From: Legionella jordanis
GTDB lineage: Bacteria > Pseudomonadota > Gammaproteobacteria > Legionellales > Legionellaceae
Direction: 5' to 3'
Length of the DNA: 64,000 bases
Assembly (NCBI RefSeq): GCF_900637635.1
Contig: NZ_LR134383.1
Coordinates: forward strand, 267,501 to 331,500
Positions 42,167 through 49,568 of the stretch are shown in pieces (the stretch's first letter is position 1; every line of letters starts with the position of its first letter). The translations under genes were made by a program, and so were the position numbers. The notes below the pieces were generated by a model. That model did no database searches. It was not told where the DNA came from and saw only the letters and a program-made list of their open reading frames with translations.

Positions 42167-43437
42167 GCTCTAACCGAGTTTATATAACGGGCTTAGGTGC
42201 CCTGACCGCCACTGGCGAGAACGCAGACAGCACTTGGAGTGCACTTCTTCAAGGGCAAAGCGGCATTGAAGAAATTAAACAATGGGATTTATCCCATTGG
42301 GAGTATCGACTTGGGGCTGAGCTTAAAAATTTTCAACCGGCTAAAATGCTGCCAGATAGAAAATTACTAAAAGTCATCTCTCGACAAGACGTAATGGGTA
42401 TCAATGCAGCCATGCAAGCAGTGAATCATAGTGGCCTTCTCAATTACCGGGAGTCTCTGGATGAAGATACCACCCGTGTATTCAATGATAAAACGGCTGT
42501 TTTTGTTGGTTCCCCAGGAAATAAATACTTTCAACAGGATGATTTTCTGCCTTTGGTCGCAAAAACCAATGGCGATATGAAAGCTTTTGCTAAAGAATTG
42601 TTTAATGAAGTACATCCCATGTGGTTGTTGCGAATTCTGCCAAATAATGTTTTGGCTTACACCGGCATTACCTACTCGTTTAAAGGACCTAATCACAACA
42701 TCACCAATCATGCAGCAGGCAGCATTCAAGCTATTCTCGAAGCGTTTCATGCCATCAAACAGGGGCAAGCCGAGCGTGCCGTGGTGGTAGGTTATGATAT
42801 GGGGCTTGAACCTCAAGCATTATTTTATTACGAAAAGCTAGGTGTGATTAGCCCACGTCATTTGAAACCATTTGATAAAGAACATGACGGCACCATCTTA
42901 GCTGAAGGCGCGGCTGCATTGGTATTAGAAAGTGAAGAAAGTGCTAAAAGGCGTTCTGCCGTATGTTATGCTGAAGTTGCAGCAGGGTTAACAGCCAGTG
43001 AAGCGGCTGGCCTATTTTCACTTGAAGCCGATGCAAAAAGTCTTTCCGAAGTTTTAACCAGAACACTAGATGAGGCGCAACTTTCGCGTGCAGACATCGA
43101 TTTTGTTGTAGCTCATGGAAATGGCAATATTAAATCAGATGAAAGTGAAGCCTTAGCAATCCATGAAGTTCTAGGTGATACGCCAGTGACTGCCTTTAAA
43201 TGGTCTACCGGACATACCATAACCGCTTCTGGTATTCTTGATGCGGTTTTAACCAGCTATGCTTTACAGCAAAAATGTTTGCCTGGCATTGCCAATTTAT
43301 CTGAGCCAGCACCTAGTTGTGCTCGGTTGAATCTTAGCAAAGAGCATCGCCATTTAGATAGGCATAAAACCGCTATGATTATCAATCGCGGCTTCGCCAG
43401 CATTAATTCTTGTTTGGTGATGAAATCCTGTGACTGA
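42163..43437 (+). CDS. Ketosynthase homolog lacking the active cysteine
   Basis: A 424-residue FabF-like protein. The cysteine position is A184 (TNHAAGSIQA in place of TACASGxQA), while H318 (VVAHGNGN), K346 and H351 (STGHTI) remain. It cannot hold an acyl chain on cysteine, but could decarboxylate malonyl-ACP or act as a chain-length partner of the preceding enzyme, as KS-beta does in type II polyketide synthases. It overlaps the upstream gene by 4 bases and the downstream one by 8, so the set is co-translated. Confidence 0.85.
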   Translation: MSSNRVYITGLGALTATGENADSTWSALLQGQSGIEEIKQWDLSHWEYRLGAELKNFQPAKMLPDRKLLKVISRQDVMGINAAMQAVNHSGLLNYRESLDEDTTRVFNDKTAVFVGSPGNKYFQQDDFLPLVAKTNGDMKAFAKELFNEVHPMWLLRILPNNVLAYTGITYSFKGPNHNITNHAAGSIQAILEAFHAIKQGQAERAVVVGYDMGLEPQALFYYEKLGVISPRHLKPFDKEHDGTILAEGAAALVLESEESAKRRSAVCYAEVAAGLTASEAAGLFSLEADAKSLSEVLTRTLDEAQLSRADIDFVVAHGNGNIKSDESEALAIHEVLGDTPVTAFKWSTGHTITASGILDAVLTSYALQQKCLPGIANLSEPAPSCARLNLSKEHRHLDRHKTAMIINRGFASINSCLVMKSCD

Positions 43438-44299
43438 ACTTGCCTCACGAATAAATAATTTGCCTGTGAGTTTAATGGGGCGATTTCTCTATCATTTTTT
43501 GCCTTATCGTCGCTCCATTGTCCAGGCTAATATTAATCTTGTTTTCGGCCATCAACTTAATGCTGCCCAAAAAAAGCGTTTAGCCAAAGCATTTTACTCG
43601 CATATGGCGATGTCGATTAAAGAAATCGTCCAATTACGCTTTATGAGTGAAAAAAAACTGAAGGAACGGGTGGATGTTAAAGGCTATCAACGTCTGTTGG
43701 ACATTGTCGCGCAAAACCGCGGTGTGTTGATACTGACCGGCCATTTTGGCAATTGGGAATTTGCTCCTTTAGGTGGCATATTAAATTTTGAAGAGTTTAA
43801 AGGGCAGTTTCATTTTATTCGTCGAACTTTGGGGAGTAAAGCCCTGGAGCGCTTGTTGTTTCGTCGCTATTATCAAGCAGGCTTGAATGTCATTCCCAAG
43901 AAAAATTCTCTGGATCAGGTTTGTAATGCACTGGATCAAAATCATGCCGTAGTGTTTGTCTTGGATCAGCATGCTTCATTAGCCAATCGAGATGGTGTCG
44001 CCGTTGAATTTTTTGGTAAAAAGGCAGGAACTTACCGCAGCTTAGCCACTCTGGCTCGCCACACAGGAGTACCGGTAGTACCTGCTGCGGGTTACCGATT
44101 ACCAAACGGCAGGCATGTGCTTGAATTCCATGATCCCATTTATTGGCAGGATTATCCTACAATTCAAGAATCCATTTATCAGAATACCTTGGCATATAAT
44201 CAAGCTTTGGAGCGCATTATTTTGGCTCATCCTGAACAATGGCATTGGCTGCATAAGCGCTGGAAATTGAAGAACGTGGATAATGAACCTTCTAATTAG
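43430..44299 (+). CDS. LpxL/LpxM-type lipid A acyltransferase
   Basis: A 289-residue inner-membrane acyltransferase of the HtrB family. The catalytic H-x4-E motif is HFGNWE (H105, E110), preceded by GVLILTG; VLDQHASLANRDGVAVEFFG and TLARHTGVPVVPA follow. In rhizobia the homolog LpxXL transfers a 28-carbon acyl chain to lipid A, and Legionella lipid A is also known to carry a 28-carbon oxo-acid. The GTG start overlaps the previous gene by 8 bases. Its 3' end overlaps the convergent next gene by 8 bases. Confidence 0.85.
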   Translation: MTELASRINNLPVSLMGRFLYHFLPYRRSIVQANINLVFGHQLNAAQKKRLAKAFYSHMAMSIKEIVQLRFMSEKKLKERVDVKGYQRLLDIVAQNRGVLILTGHFGNWEFAPLGGILNFEEFKGQFHFIRRTLGSKALERLLFRRYYQAGLNVIPKKNSLDQVCNALDQNHAVVFVLDQHASLANRDGVAVEFFGKKAGTYRSLATLARHTGVPVVPAAGYRLPNGRHVLEFHDPIYWQDYPTIQESIYQNTLAYNQALERIILAHPEQWHWLHKRWKLKNVDNEPSN

Positions 44300-45035
44300 T
44301 GTTATTAATGAAAAACTCAAAATTATAATTATATAATTTTACGAATGTCCCGTCGGCTTGTATTTGCAGTAAAACTTGATTGATTTGCTTTATTTGTTCT
44401 TCATTTGCTGGCAAAGTGGCAATACCTAAACCCTCCCCCACAGGATAGCGAACATCCAGCACATTCACTTCATCAGGGTATTGATGCTGTAAAAATAAGA
44501 GGCTGTAATAATTGCCAAATATAGCATCAATTTGTCCGTTTTTCAGAGCCAGGAAAATATCGGGATAGGTGTCAAAGGGGATGAGTTCAAATTTGTTGCC
44601 GAAATTTTCCGATAAATAGCGACCATATTCCCGCTCTTTGACTATCCCGACTTTTTTCCCCAGTAAATCTTCTGGAGCGTGAATGGGACTCTCCTTTAGG
44701 GTTGTAAAGCCGCCATAGCAAATCATGTAAGGAAGACTAAAGCGGAATTGCTGTCGTCGTTCAGCGGTAATCACCATTCCGCCAATAATATAGTCCGCTT
44801 CATTATTGAACAGAGCCTCAAATAAATCGGGAATGGCAAAACGCTTAAAACTGCAGTTCCAGCTCAATCTTGAGCAAATTTCTTTAACTAAATTGATGTC
44901 AAAACCTTCAAGAACTTCCGGGGTTCCGCCCATTACATAGGGTGGATCATACTTTGGCACCGCAAAAACGATGGTTTGGTTGGCGGAAACATTAAGATTA
45001 ATCATCAATAAGATGATAAGGCAGAGAAGCTTCAT
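44292..45035 (-). CDS. Amino-acid ABC-type periplasmic binding protein
   Basis: A 247-residue class 3 solute-binding protein with a signal peptide (1-18, ending VSA-NQ). It has FAVPKYDPPYVMGG, EGFDINLVKEICSRL, DYIIGGMVITAERRQQFRFSLPY and VGIVKEREYGRYL, as in ArtJ and HisJ type binders. No permease or ATPase gene lies beside it, so it is an orphan or pairs with components elsewhere. The ligand is unknown; a polar or basic amino acid is usual for the family. Confidence 0.85.
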   Translation of the reverse strand: MKLLCLIILLMINLNVSANQTIVFAVPKYDPPYVMGGTPEVLEGFDINLVKEICSRLSWNCSFKRFAIPDLFEALFNNEADYIIGGMVITAERRQQFRFSLPYMICYGGFTTLKESPIHAPEDLLGKKVGIVKEREYGRYLSENFGNKFELIPFDTYPDIFLALKNGQIDAIFGNYYSLLFLQHQYPDEVNVLDVRYPVGEGLGIATLPANEEQIKQINQVLLQIQADGTFVKLYNYNFEFFINNTN

Positions 45036-45252
45036 GTTCTTACTCTGTTACTTTCCGTGTTTCCTAAGTATAGAACAACTATTAATCAGGATTAGTGGAT
45101 TTTTTCTAAGTAATTATCTTCTGACTATGAAAGAATTTCCTCCCATCTTTGGAATCGTTGTTATACTTAAAGGGATGGAGTTTTAAAGGATTAAGTCCAA
45201 CTTGGTTAGCAGGTCATTTATTTTGATGACCTTATATTTAAGGAGAAATATT

Positions 45253-45672
45253 ATGGAAGTTAAAGAAATTATGACCCCTAATCCTGAATATCTACTTGCC
45301 ACCTCAACAATAAAAGAAGCTGCCAAAAAAATGCGGGAATTGGATACAGGATTTTTACCTATTGGTGATAAAAGGAGCGATAAGCTCGTAGGGACAATTA
45401 CAGATAGAGATATTGTCATTTCTGCTCTGGCTGACGATAAGGGCCTGGATACGCCAGTAACCAGTGTAATGCATAAAGGCGTTTATTACTGCTATGAAAC
45501 AGACGATATCAAGGAAGCTTCAAAATGCATGAAAGATCACCAAATCCGTCGTCTGATTGTGTTAAATAAAGATAAAAAATTGGCAGGGATAGTGTCCTTA
45601 GGCGATATTGCTGTCAATTGCCAGGAAAATCATTTAAAAGGAGAAACACTAGAAGAAATTTCTAAACATTAA
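45253..45672 (+). CDS. Two-CBS-domain protein
   Basis: A 139-residue cytosolic protein made of two CBS motifs (about 1-60 and 70-130), with DTGFLPIGDKRSDKLVGTITDRDIV and QIRRLIVLNKDKKLAGIVSLGDIA. Such pairs bind adenosine nucleotides, but no effector domain is attached. ATG 45253 is chosen for its AAGGAGAAATATT site; earlier in-frame codons lack one. Confidence 0.88.
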   Translation: MEVKEIMTPNPEYLLATSTIKEAAKKMRELDTGFLPIGDKRSDKLVGTITDRDIVISALADDKGLDTPVTSVMHKGVYYCYETDDIKEASKCMKDHQIRRLIVLNKDKKLAGIVSLGDIAVNCQENHLKGETLEEISKH

Positions 45673-45679
45673 CATTGTG

Positions 45680-45745
45680 CCGGCAGGATGCAACAATCAA
45701 ATTGCTGCTGGTAAGCAGCGCTCAAAAGCATGCATCCTTTGCCGG
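45680..45745. repeat. Large imperfect hairpin between the CBS gene and panD
   Basis: Arms 45680-45692 and 45731-45745 pair over 13 bp with a two-base bulge (CCGGCA with TGCCGG, GGATGCA with TGCATCC). A second hairpin sits in the loop (GCTGC 45704-45708 with GCAGC 45715-45719). No T-run follows. It could be a transcript-end stabiliser, a REP-like repeat unit or a structured RNA. Confidence 0.6.
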
Positions 45746-45828
45746 ATGGATAGTCTGCAATTGCCTTCCATGTTATCATTGCTTGCTTAATCTTCCTCTT
45801 AGCTCTTTCTGGTTTTCAGGTTGTTCCC

Positions 45829-46224
45829 ATGCAATATAGAAAAATGTTAAAGTCAAAAATTCATCGTGCTCGAGTAACTCAGGCTGACTTGGATTACGAG
45901 GGTAGCATTACCCTATCGCCTGAACTTTTGGCGGCTTCGGACATCCTGGTCAATGAGGCCGTGAATGTTTGGAACGTTACAGCCGGTACACGTTTCGAAA
46001 CTTATGCCATCAAGGGAGAAAAAAATTCTTCCAATATTTGTGTGAATGGTGCTGCTGCCCATCTTGTAAGTCCTGGAGACATCATTATTATTGCCTCATT
46101 TATCCAGTTATCCGAAGATCGTTGCCAGCAGCATGAGCCGACGGTAATTTTTGTGGATGAGAACAATAAAATTCGAGAAATTCGGCCAGAAATTTTGGGG
46201 AAAAGGGAGTTGGTGTTTAACTGA
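45829..46224 (+). CDS. panD: Aspartate 1-decarboxylase
   Basis: PanD makes beta-alanine for pantothenate and so for coenzyme A and ACP. The 131-residue precursor has the self-cleavage pair G25-S26 in YEGSI, which yields the pyruvoyl group on the serine, and the RFETYAIKG and GAAAHLVSPGDIIII segments. It stands alone here; no panB or panC lies beside it. Confidence 0.95.
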   Translation: MQYRKMLKSKIHRARVTQADLDYEGSITLSPELLAASDILVNEAVNVWNVTAGTRFETYAIKGEKNSSNICVNGAAAHLVSPGDIIIIASFIQLSEDRCQQHEPTVIFVDENNKIREIRPEILGKRELVFN

Positions 46225-46311
46225 TACCTCAAGGAGCGTTTTCATTTTAGCCCTAACGTGCTAATGTTTCTTGTCCTGGCTTAAAACGGCTACTCTTGTT
46301 AAGGAATAATG

Positions 46312-46785
46312 ATGGCTGGAAATATGAAAATTATTAGGGAAGCACTTAATTTGATTTGGCATGAAAGCCGAAAATTTTATCATGGACAAATACCTGGATT
46401 TTTTACACCCTACCGCAGTATCAGAGATACTGCCATCACCTTAAGTACTCCCCTCTGCGCTCCCATTATTTTAGGCTTTTTGACTGTCTGCTGCACTGCA
46501 TTAACGGCAATGGCCTTGTTGCTTTATGCAGTCAGTTACGCCTTTGGAAAGGCTGCTGCTTTGCTTGGGGCAAGCACGCTTTCCCGAACTGTTCAGGATA
46601 CAGCAGAGCTTTCTCTCGTAGTAGGGGGCGTTGGTCTTGTGTTAATTCCGAGCCTTGCTTTAGCCACTCTAATATCCCTTCCTGCAGGAATGCTAAGTAT
46701 TTTTACTCGCTTAGCGGCTAGCCTTTGTTCTTTAGCGGGAGCTGAACAGAAGCAGGAAAAACAGTTAGAGATGCAACCCATCTAG
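46312..46785 (+). CDS. Small membrane protein of unknown function
   Basis: A 157-residue protein not recognised. It has an amphipathic N-terminus (about 1-35, with FYHGQIPGFFTPYRS), then at least two strongly hydrophobic segments (about 45-80 and 100-145), and a short charged tail KQEKQLEMQPI. ATG 46312 is six bases from AAGGA; ATG 46309 is one codon earlier. No signal-peptide cleavage site is evident. Neighbours give no functional hint. Confidence 0.65.
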   Translation: MAGNMKIIREALNLIWHESRKFYHGQIPGFFTPYRSIRDTAITLSTPLCAPIILGFLTVCCTALTAMALLLYAVSYAFGKAAALLGASTLSRTVQDTAELSLVVGGVGLVLIPSLALATLISLPAGMLSIFTRLAASLCSLAGAEQKQEKQLEMQPI

Positions 46786-46868
46786 GGGGAAAAGTTTAAT
46801 TGTCAGCAGCATACTGCATCCATTCCATCAGGCCGAAACCTTAAATGCGGTTAAAAAGATTTCATGAA

Positions 46869-48254
46869 TCAGTATAAACTGCGATTCTGATTCTTTTCTT
46901 GATTGAGCCAGTGACTGATTTCTTCTTTAGTTTGGGCCAAGACTTGAATTAATTGATGGTAAAGCTTATCCAGAAGATTACTGTGTCCTGCTTGGCTATA
47001 ACGCTCCAAATATTGGCAAGCGTACTGCAGTCGTGTAGTACCGCAATATAGGGCACCGCTTTTCATCTTATGAGCAATTTTTTCAACGGAAGGCCAATCT
47101 CCTTGCATATAGGCCTGTTCAATTTCATGCTCATCTTTGGGAATAACCTCGATCAGCATCAGATTCAAGAGTTCCTTAAGCAAGGCAATGCTTCCCAGGT
47201 TATTGATTCCCTGTTGCAAATTAAACAGCGGAAAATCATCTAATGCAAAGAGTTCTTCTTCATTTTCAGGCATGTCTCGGTCGGGAACGACCCCTCGAGG
47301 TATGGCTTTGCCGTTAGGAATGACTAAGGAAGAAATAATATCTTTCATGGTTTGCAAATTAATGGGTTTGGCAAAGACTTTATTCATCCCGGCCTCCAAA
47401 CACTCATCTGCGGAACTTGCCAGGGAATGTGCGGTTAACCCTACGATCGGGGTAGGCGCTTTTTTGCTTCCCCTTTCCCAATGTCGAATGTAAATAGTCA
47501 TTTCAATCCCAGACATCCCTGGTAAACCAATGTCAGTAACAATTAAATCAAATTGTTTGGTTTTGGCTAACTCCAAGGCCATCTCACCATCCAAAGTCGA
47601 AGTGAAATCGCAGCCAGCCTGCTTGGTAATGGATTCAAGGAGGCGTAAGGCGATTATATTATCTTCCACAAGAAGCAAATGTGGTATTTGCGGTTGCAAT
47701 AGGCTGCGTTCGTCTACTGATTGCCTGGTTTGTGCTGAAGTTTCAGGTGAGCCTTCCCGCCCCTGCGCAAAATAATCAAAAGGCAAAATCTCCTCCAGGA
47801 ACATGCGGCTGGTTGTTTTGGCATCATTGTAGGTAGAAAGAGGAGTGCATTCATTGTTAATGTTGTTCAACTTGCTCTCTCCTCCCGTAGAATAAATGCT
47901 TTGTCCTGGTAAAAGACCAAAAATTGTTTCCATTTCAGCATATGCCGGTCCAGTTTTGCCTGAATTTAAAAAAAGCTGATTCACTTGAGAATCTTTGAAA
48001 TCGCGGTCAAGGAATGCCATTTGGTTTTCAGCTAAGTTTAAAGGGATTTGAAGTAATTTGGTATGATTGATTGCCTTTGGTTGACAAATAAAATTAAAAG
48101 GGTTGGGTTTTGTCCCATTCATTTGGCTATAGAATCCATTCGGCTCCTTAACCTTTGCCGGAAGCAATTCAGATCCACAAAGGTGGTATCCGTTCAAGGT
48201 TGCTGTATTTTTTCCATTATTTTCAAGCATTGTAAAATAATTTTGACATGGCAT
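46869..48254 (-). CDS. Receiver-Hpt phosphorelay protein
   Basis: A 461-residue protein. Residues 190-310 are a response-regulator receiver with acidic pair E197-D198, phosphorylation site D241 (IVTDIGLPGMSG), T274 and K296. Residues about 340-440 are an Hpt domain with H395 (EKIAHKMKSGALYCG). The N-terminal about 185 residues show no recognised domain and no kinase H box or ATP site, so it is not a full hybrid kinase, although receiver plus Hpt is the usual tail of one. A partner kinase must lie elsewhere. The start is uncertain (no ribosome binding site). Confidence 0.85.
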   Translation of the reverse strand: MPCQNYFTMLENNGKNTATLNGYHLCGSELLPAKVKEPNGFYSQMNGTKPNPFNFICQPKAINHTKLLQIPLNLAENQMAFLDRDFKDSQVNQLFLNSGKTGPAYAEMETIFGLLPGQSIYSTGGESKLNNINNECTPLSTYNDAKTTSRMFLEEILPFDYFAQGREGSPETSAQTRQSVDERSLLQPQIPHLLLVEDNIIALRLLESITKQAGCDFTSTLDGEMALELAKTKQFDLIVTDIGLPGMSGIEMTIYIRHWERGSKKAPTPIVGLTAHSLASSADECLEAGMNKVFAKPINLQTMKDIISSLVIPNGKAIPRGVVPDRDMPENEEELFALDDFPLFNLQQGINNLGSIALLKELLNLMLIEVIPKDEHEIEQAYMQGDWPSVEKIAHKMKSGALYCGTTRLQYACQYLERYSQAGHSNLLDKLYHQLIQVLAQTKEEISHWLNQEKNQNRSLY

Positions 48255-48263
48255 ATTAAAATA

Positions 48264-48289
48264 TTAGCAAACAACCAATTATTTGCTAA
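48264..48289. promoter_or_regulatory. Palindrome before the receiver-Hpt gene
   Basis: An 8-bp inverted repeat, TTAGCAAA (48264-48271) and TTTGCTAA (48282-48289), spacer 10 bases. It begins 9 bases upstream of the gene start, consistent with an operator or with a hairpin at the 5' end of the mRNA. No known regulator consensus was matched. Confidence 0.4.
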
Positions 48290-48517
48290 AACCTTAACAA
48301 AATACCTCATATAACGGCATTTGCCAAAGGATTATCATTTACTGTCTAAGGGCTGTTTTGGGCTGAATCCAGGATTTAATTGATTGCCAATGCCGATTAG
48401 AAATACTTTTCCTAGGGAACAAGCACTATTTAGATGCTTAAATTTGATTTCCCAAAAGGTCTCGGCTTATCCGCTTTCGCCTATACTTAAATAGAAAGAA
48501 ATTTTTGGGAGAGCATC

Positions 48518-48904
48518 ATGGAATTAACTCTCTTTCTGGGCAAGGTAATTGGCTGGTATTTTGTCATTGTTGCCCTCTGGATTGTTATTCGGCAGGAATT
48601 GGCAAATGCCATTATCTCCGAAACGATTGCCCATCGCGCTTTGCTGTTTTTCATGGCAATTATTACGCTGATTCTCGGTCTTATGATCGTAATCAGTCAC
48701 AATGTGTGGGTAATGGGATGGCCTGTAATCATTACTATTGTGGGTTGGTTGATGCTTATTGGTGGATTGTTAAGACTGTTCTTTCCAGAAATCGGCGTGA
48801 GAATTGCACAGGCATGGCTTAGAAAGCCAGTTTATTTTTGGATAGCTGCAGCAATTTACCTAATCATAGGTTTATATTTGCTTTATAGAGCTTATTTCAG
48901 ATAA
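48518..48904 (+). CDS. Four-helix inner-membrane protein
   Basis: A 128-residue protein with four predicted membrane helices (about 5-25, 40-60, 67-87 and 106-126). Its small size and lack of charged loops suggest a DUF-type integral membrane protein. GGGAGAG precedes the ATG. Function unknown. It lies 59 bases before the 3' end of the convergent Hsp20 gene. Confidence 0.75.
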   Translation: MELTLFLGKVIGWYFVIVALWIVIRQELANAIISETIAHRALLFFMAIITLILGLMIVISHNVWVMGWPVIITIVGWLMLIGGLLRLFFPEIGVRIAQAWLRKPVYFWIAAAIYLIIGLYLLYRAYFR

Positions 48905-48963
48905 AAAATCTGGATCCCGGTGCAGAGATCCAGGACATAAGGCTACAGAGTGCTGAGTGACAG

Positions 48964-49404
48964 TTATTCTTCGATTTTGACGTCAATCTTTTTTTGCATG
49001 CTGGCTTCTTTCTTGGGAATGGAAATTTCAAGAACACCATTTTTGCATTTGGCGCTTATTTTTTTCTCATCGACTGTTTGAGGTAGGCTAAAGCGGCGAT
49101 AGAATTGCCCCTGCATGCGTTCAACACGCGAGTAATTGTCTTTCGTTTCCTTCTTCTCGAACTTCCGCTCGCCTTGGATGGTTAGAATATTATTTTCCAG
49201 AGAAATATGCATGTCTTCCTTCTTGACCCCTGGGATATCGGCAATGACAAGGAAGCGATTTTCTTCTTCCTTGATGTCCACTGCAGGTGCCCAGGAACCC
49301 GTATCAACAAAGGAAGAATCGTCTGATTGGCTTCGGAAGAAATTTTCCAGGAAACTATTAAAATCCCTGGTCAATGGGTACAAATCACGTCTGATAATGT
49401 TCAT
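48964..49404 (-). CDS. Small heat shock protein, Hsp20 family
   Basis: A 146-residue holdase chaperone. The alpha-crystallin domain (about 35-135) has WAPAVDIKEEENRFLVIADIPGV and ENNILTIQGERK, and the C-terminal I-x-I motif is ISI in LEISIPK. ATG 49404 is chosen because AGGAGAG precedes it; the frame is open 17 codons further without such a site. L. pneumophila GspA is a family member of similar type. Confidence 0.93.
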   Translation of the reverse strand: MNIIRRDLYPLTRDFNSFLENFFRSQSDDSSFVDTGSWAPAVDIKEEENRFLVIADIPGVKKEDMHISLENNILTIQGERKFEKKETKDNYSRVERMQGQFYRRFSLPQTVDEKKISAKCKNGVLEISIPKKEASMQKKIDVKIEE

Positions 49405-49471
49405 TGCTTCTCTCCTGTTAACGTTCTGATTGAATGATCCCATGGAACATATCATTTCCAGTTTTTATTGA

Positions 49472-49498
49472 ATTTGAATCTAAAGTCAATATTCAAAT
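49472..49498. promoter_or_regulatory. Palindrome upstream of the Hsp20 gene
   Basis: An 8-bp inverted repeat, ATTTGAAT (49472-49479) and ATTCAAAT (49491-49498), with an 11-base spacer, lies about 68 bases before the Hsp20 start. It may be a regulator site or part of the promoter. No clear heat-shock sigma consensus was identified. Confidence 0.35.
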
Positions 49499-49568
49499 CT
49501 ATTGTTAGGCATGGAGGCATTTTTAAAAATTTCAAGGCTAAAGCGCTATTTTGCACCAGGGCATCAGC

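Noticed and set aside
46869-48254. Full hybrid histidine kinase
   Set aside because: No H box, N box or glycine-rich ATP motifs are present upstream of the receiver domain.
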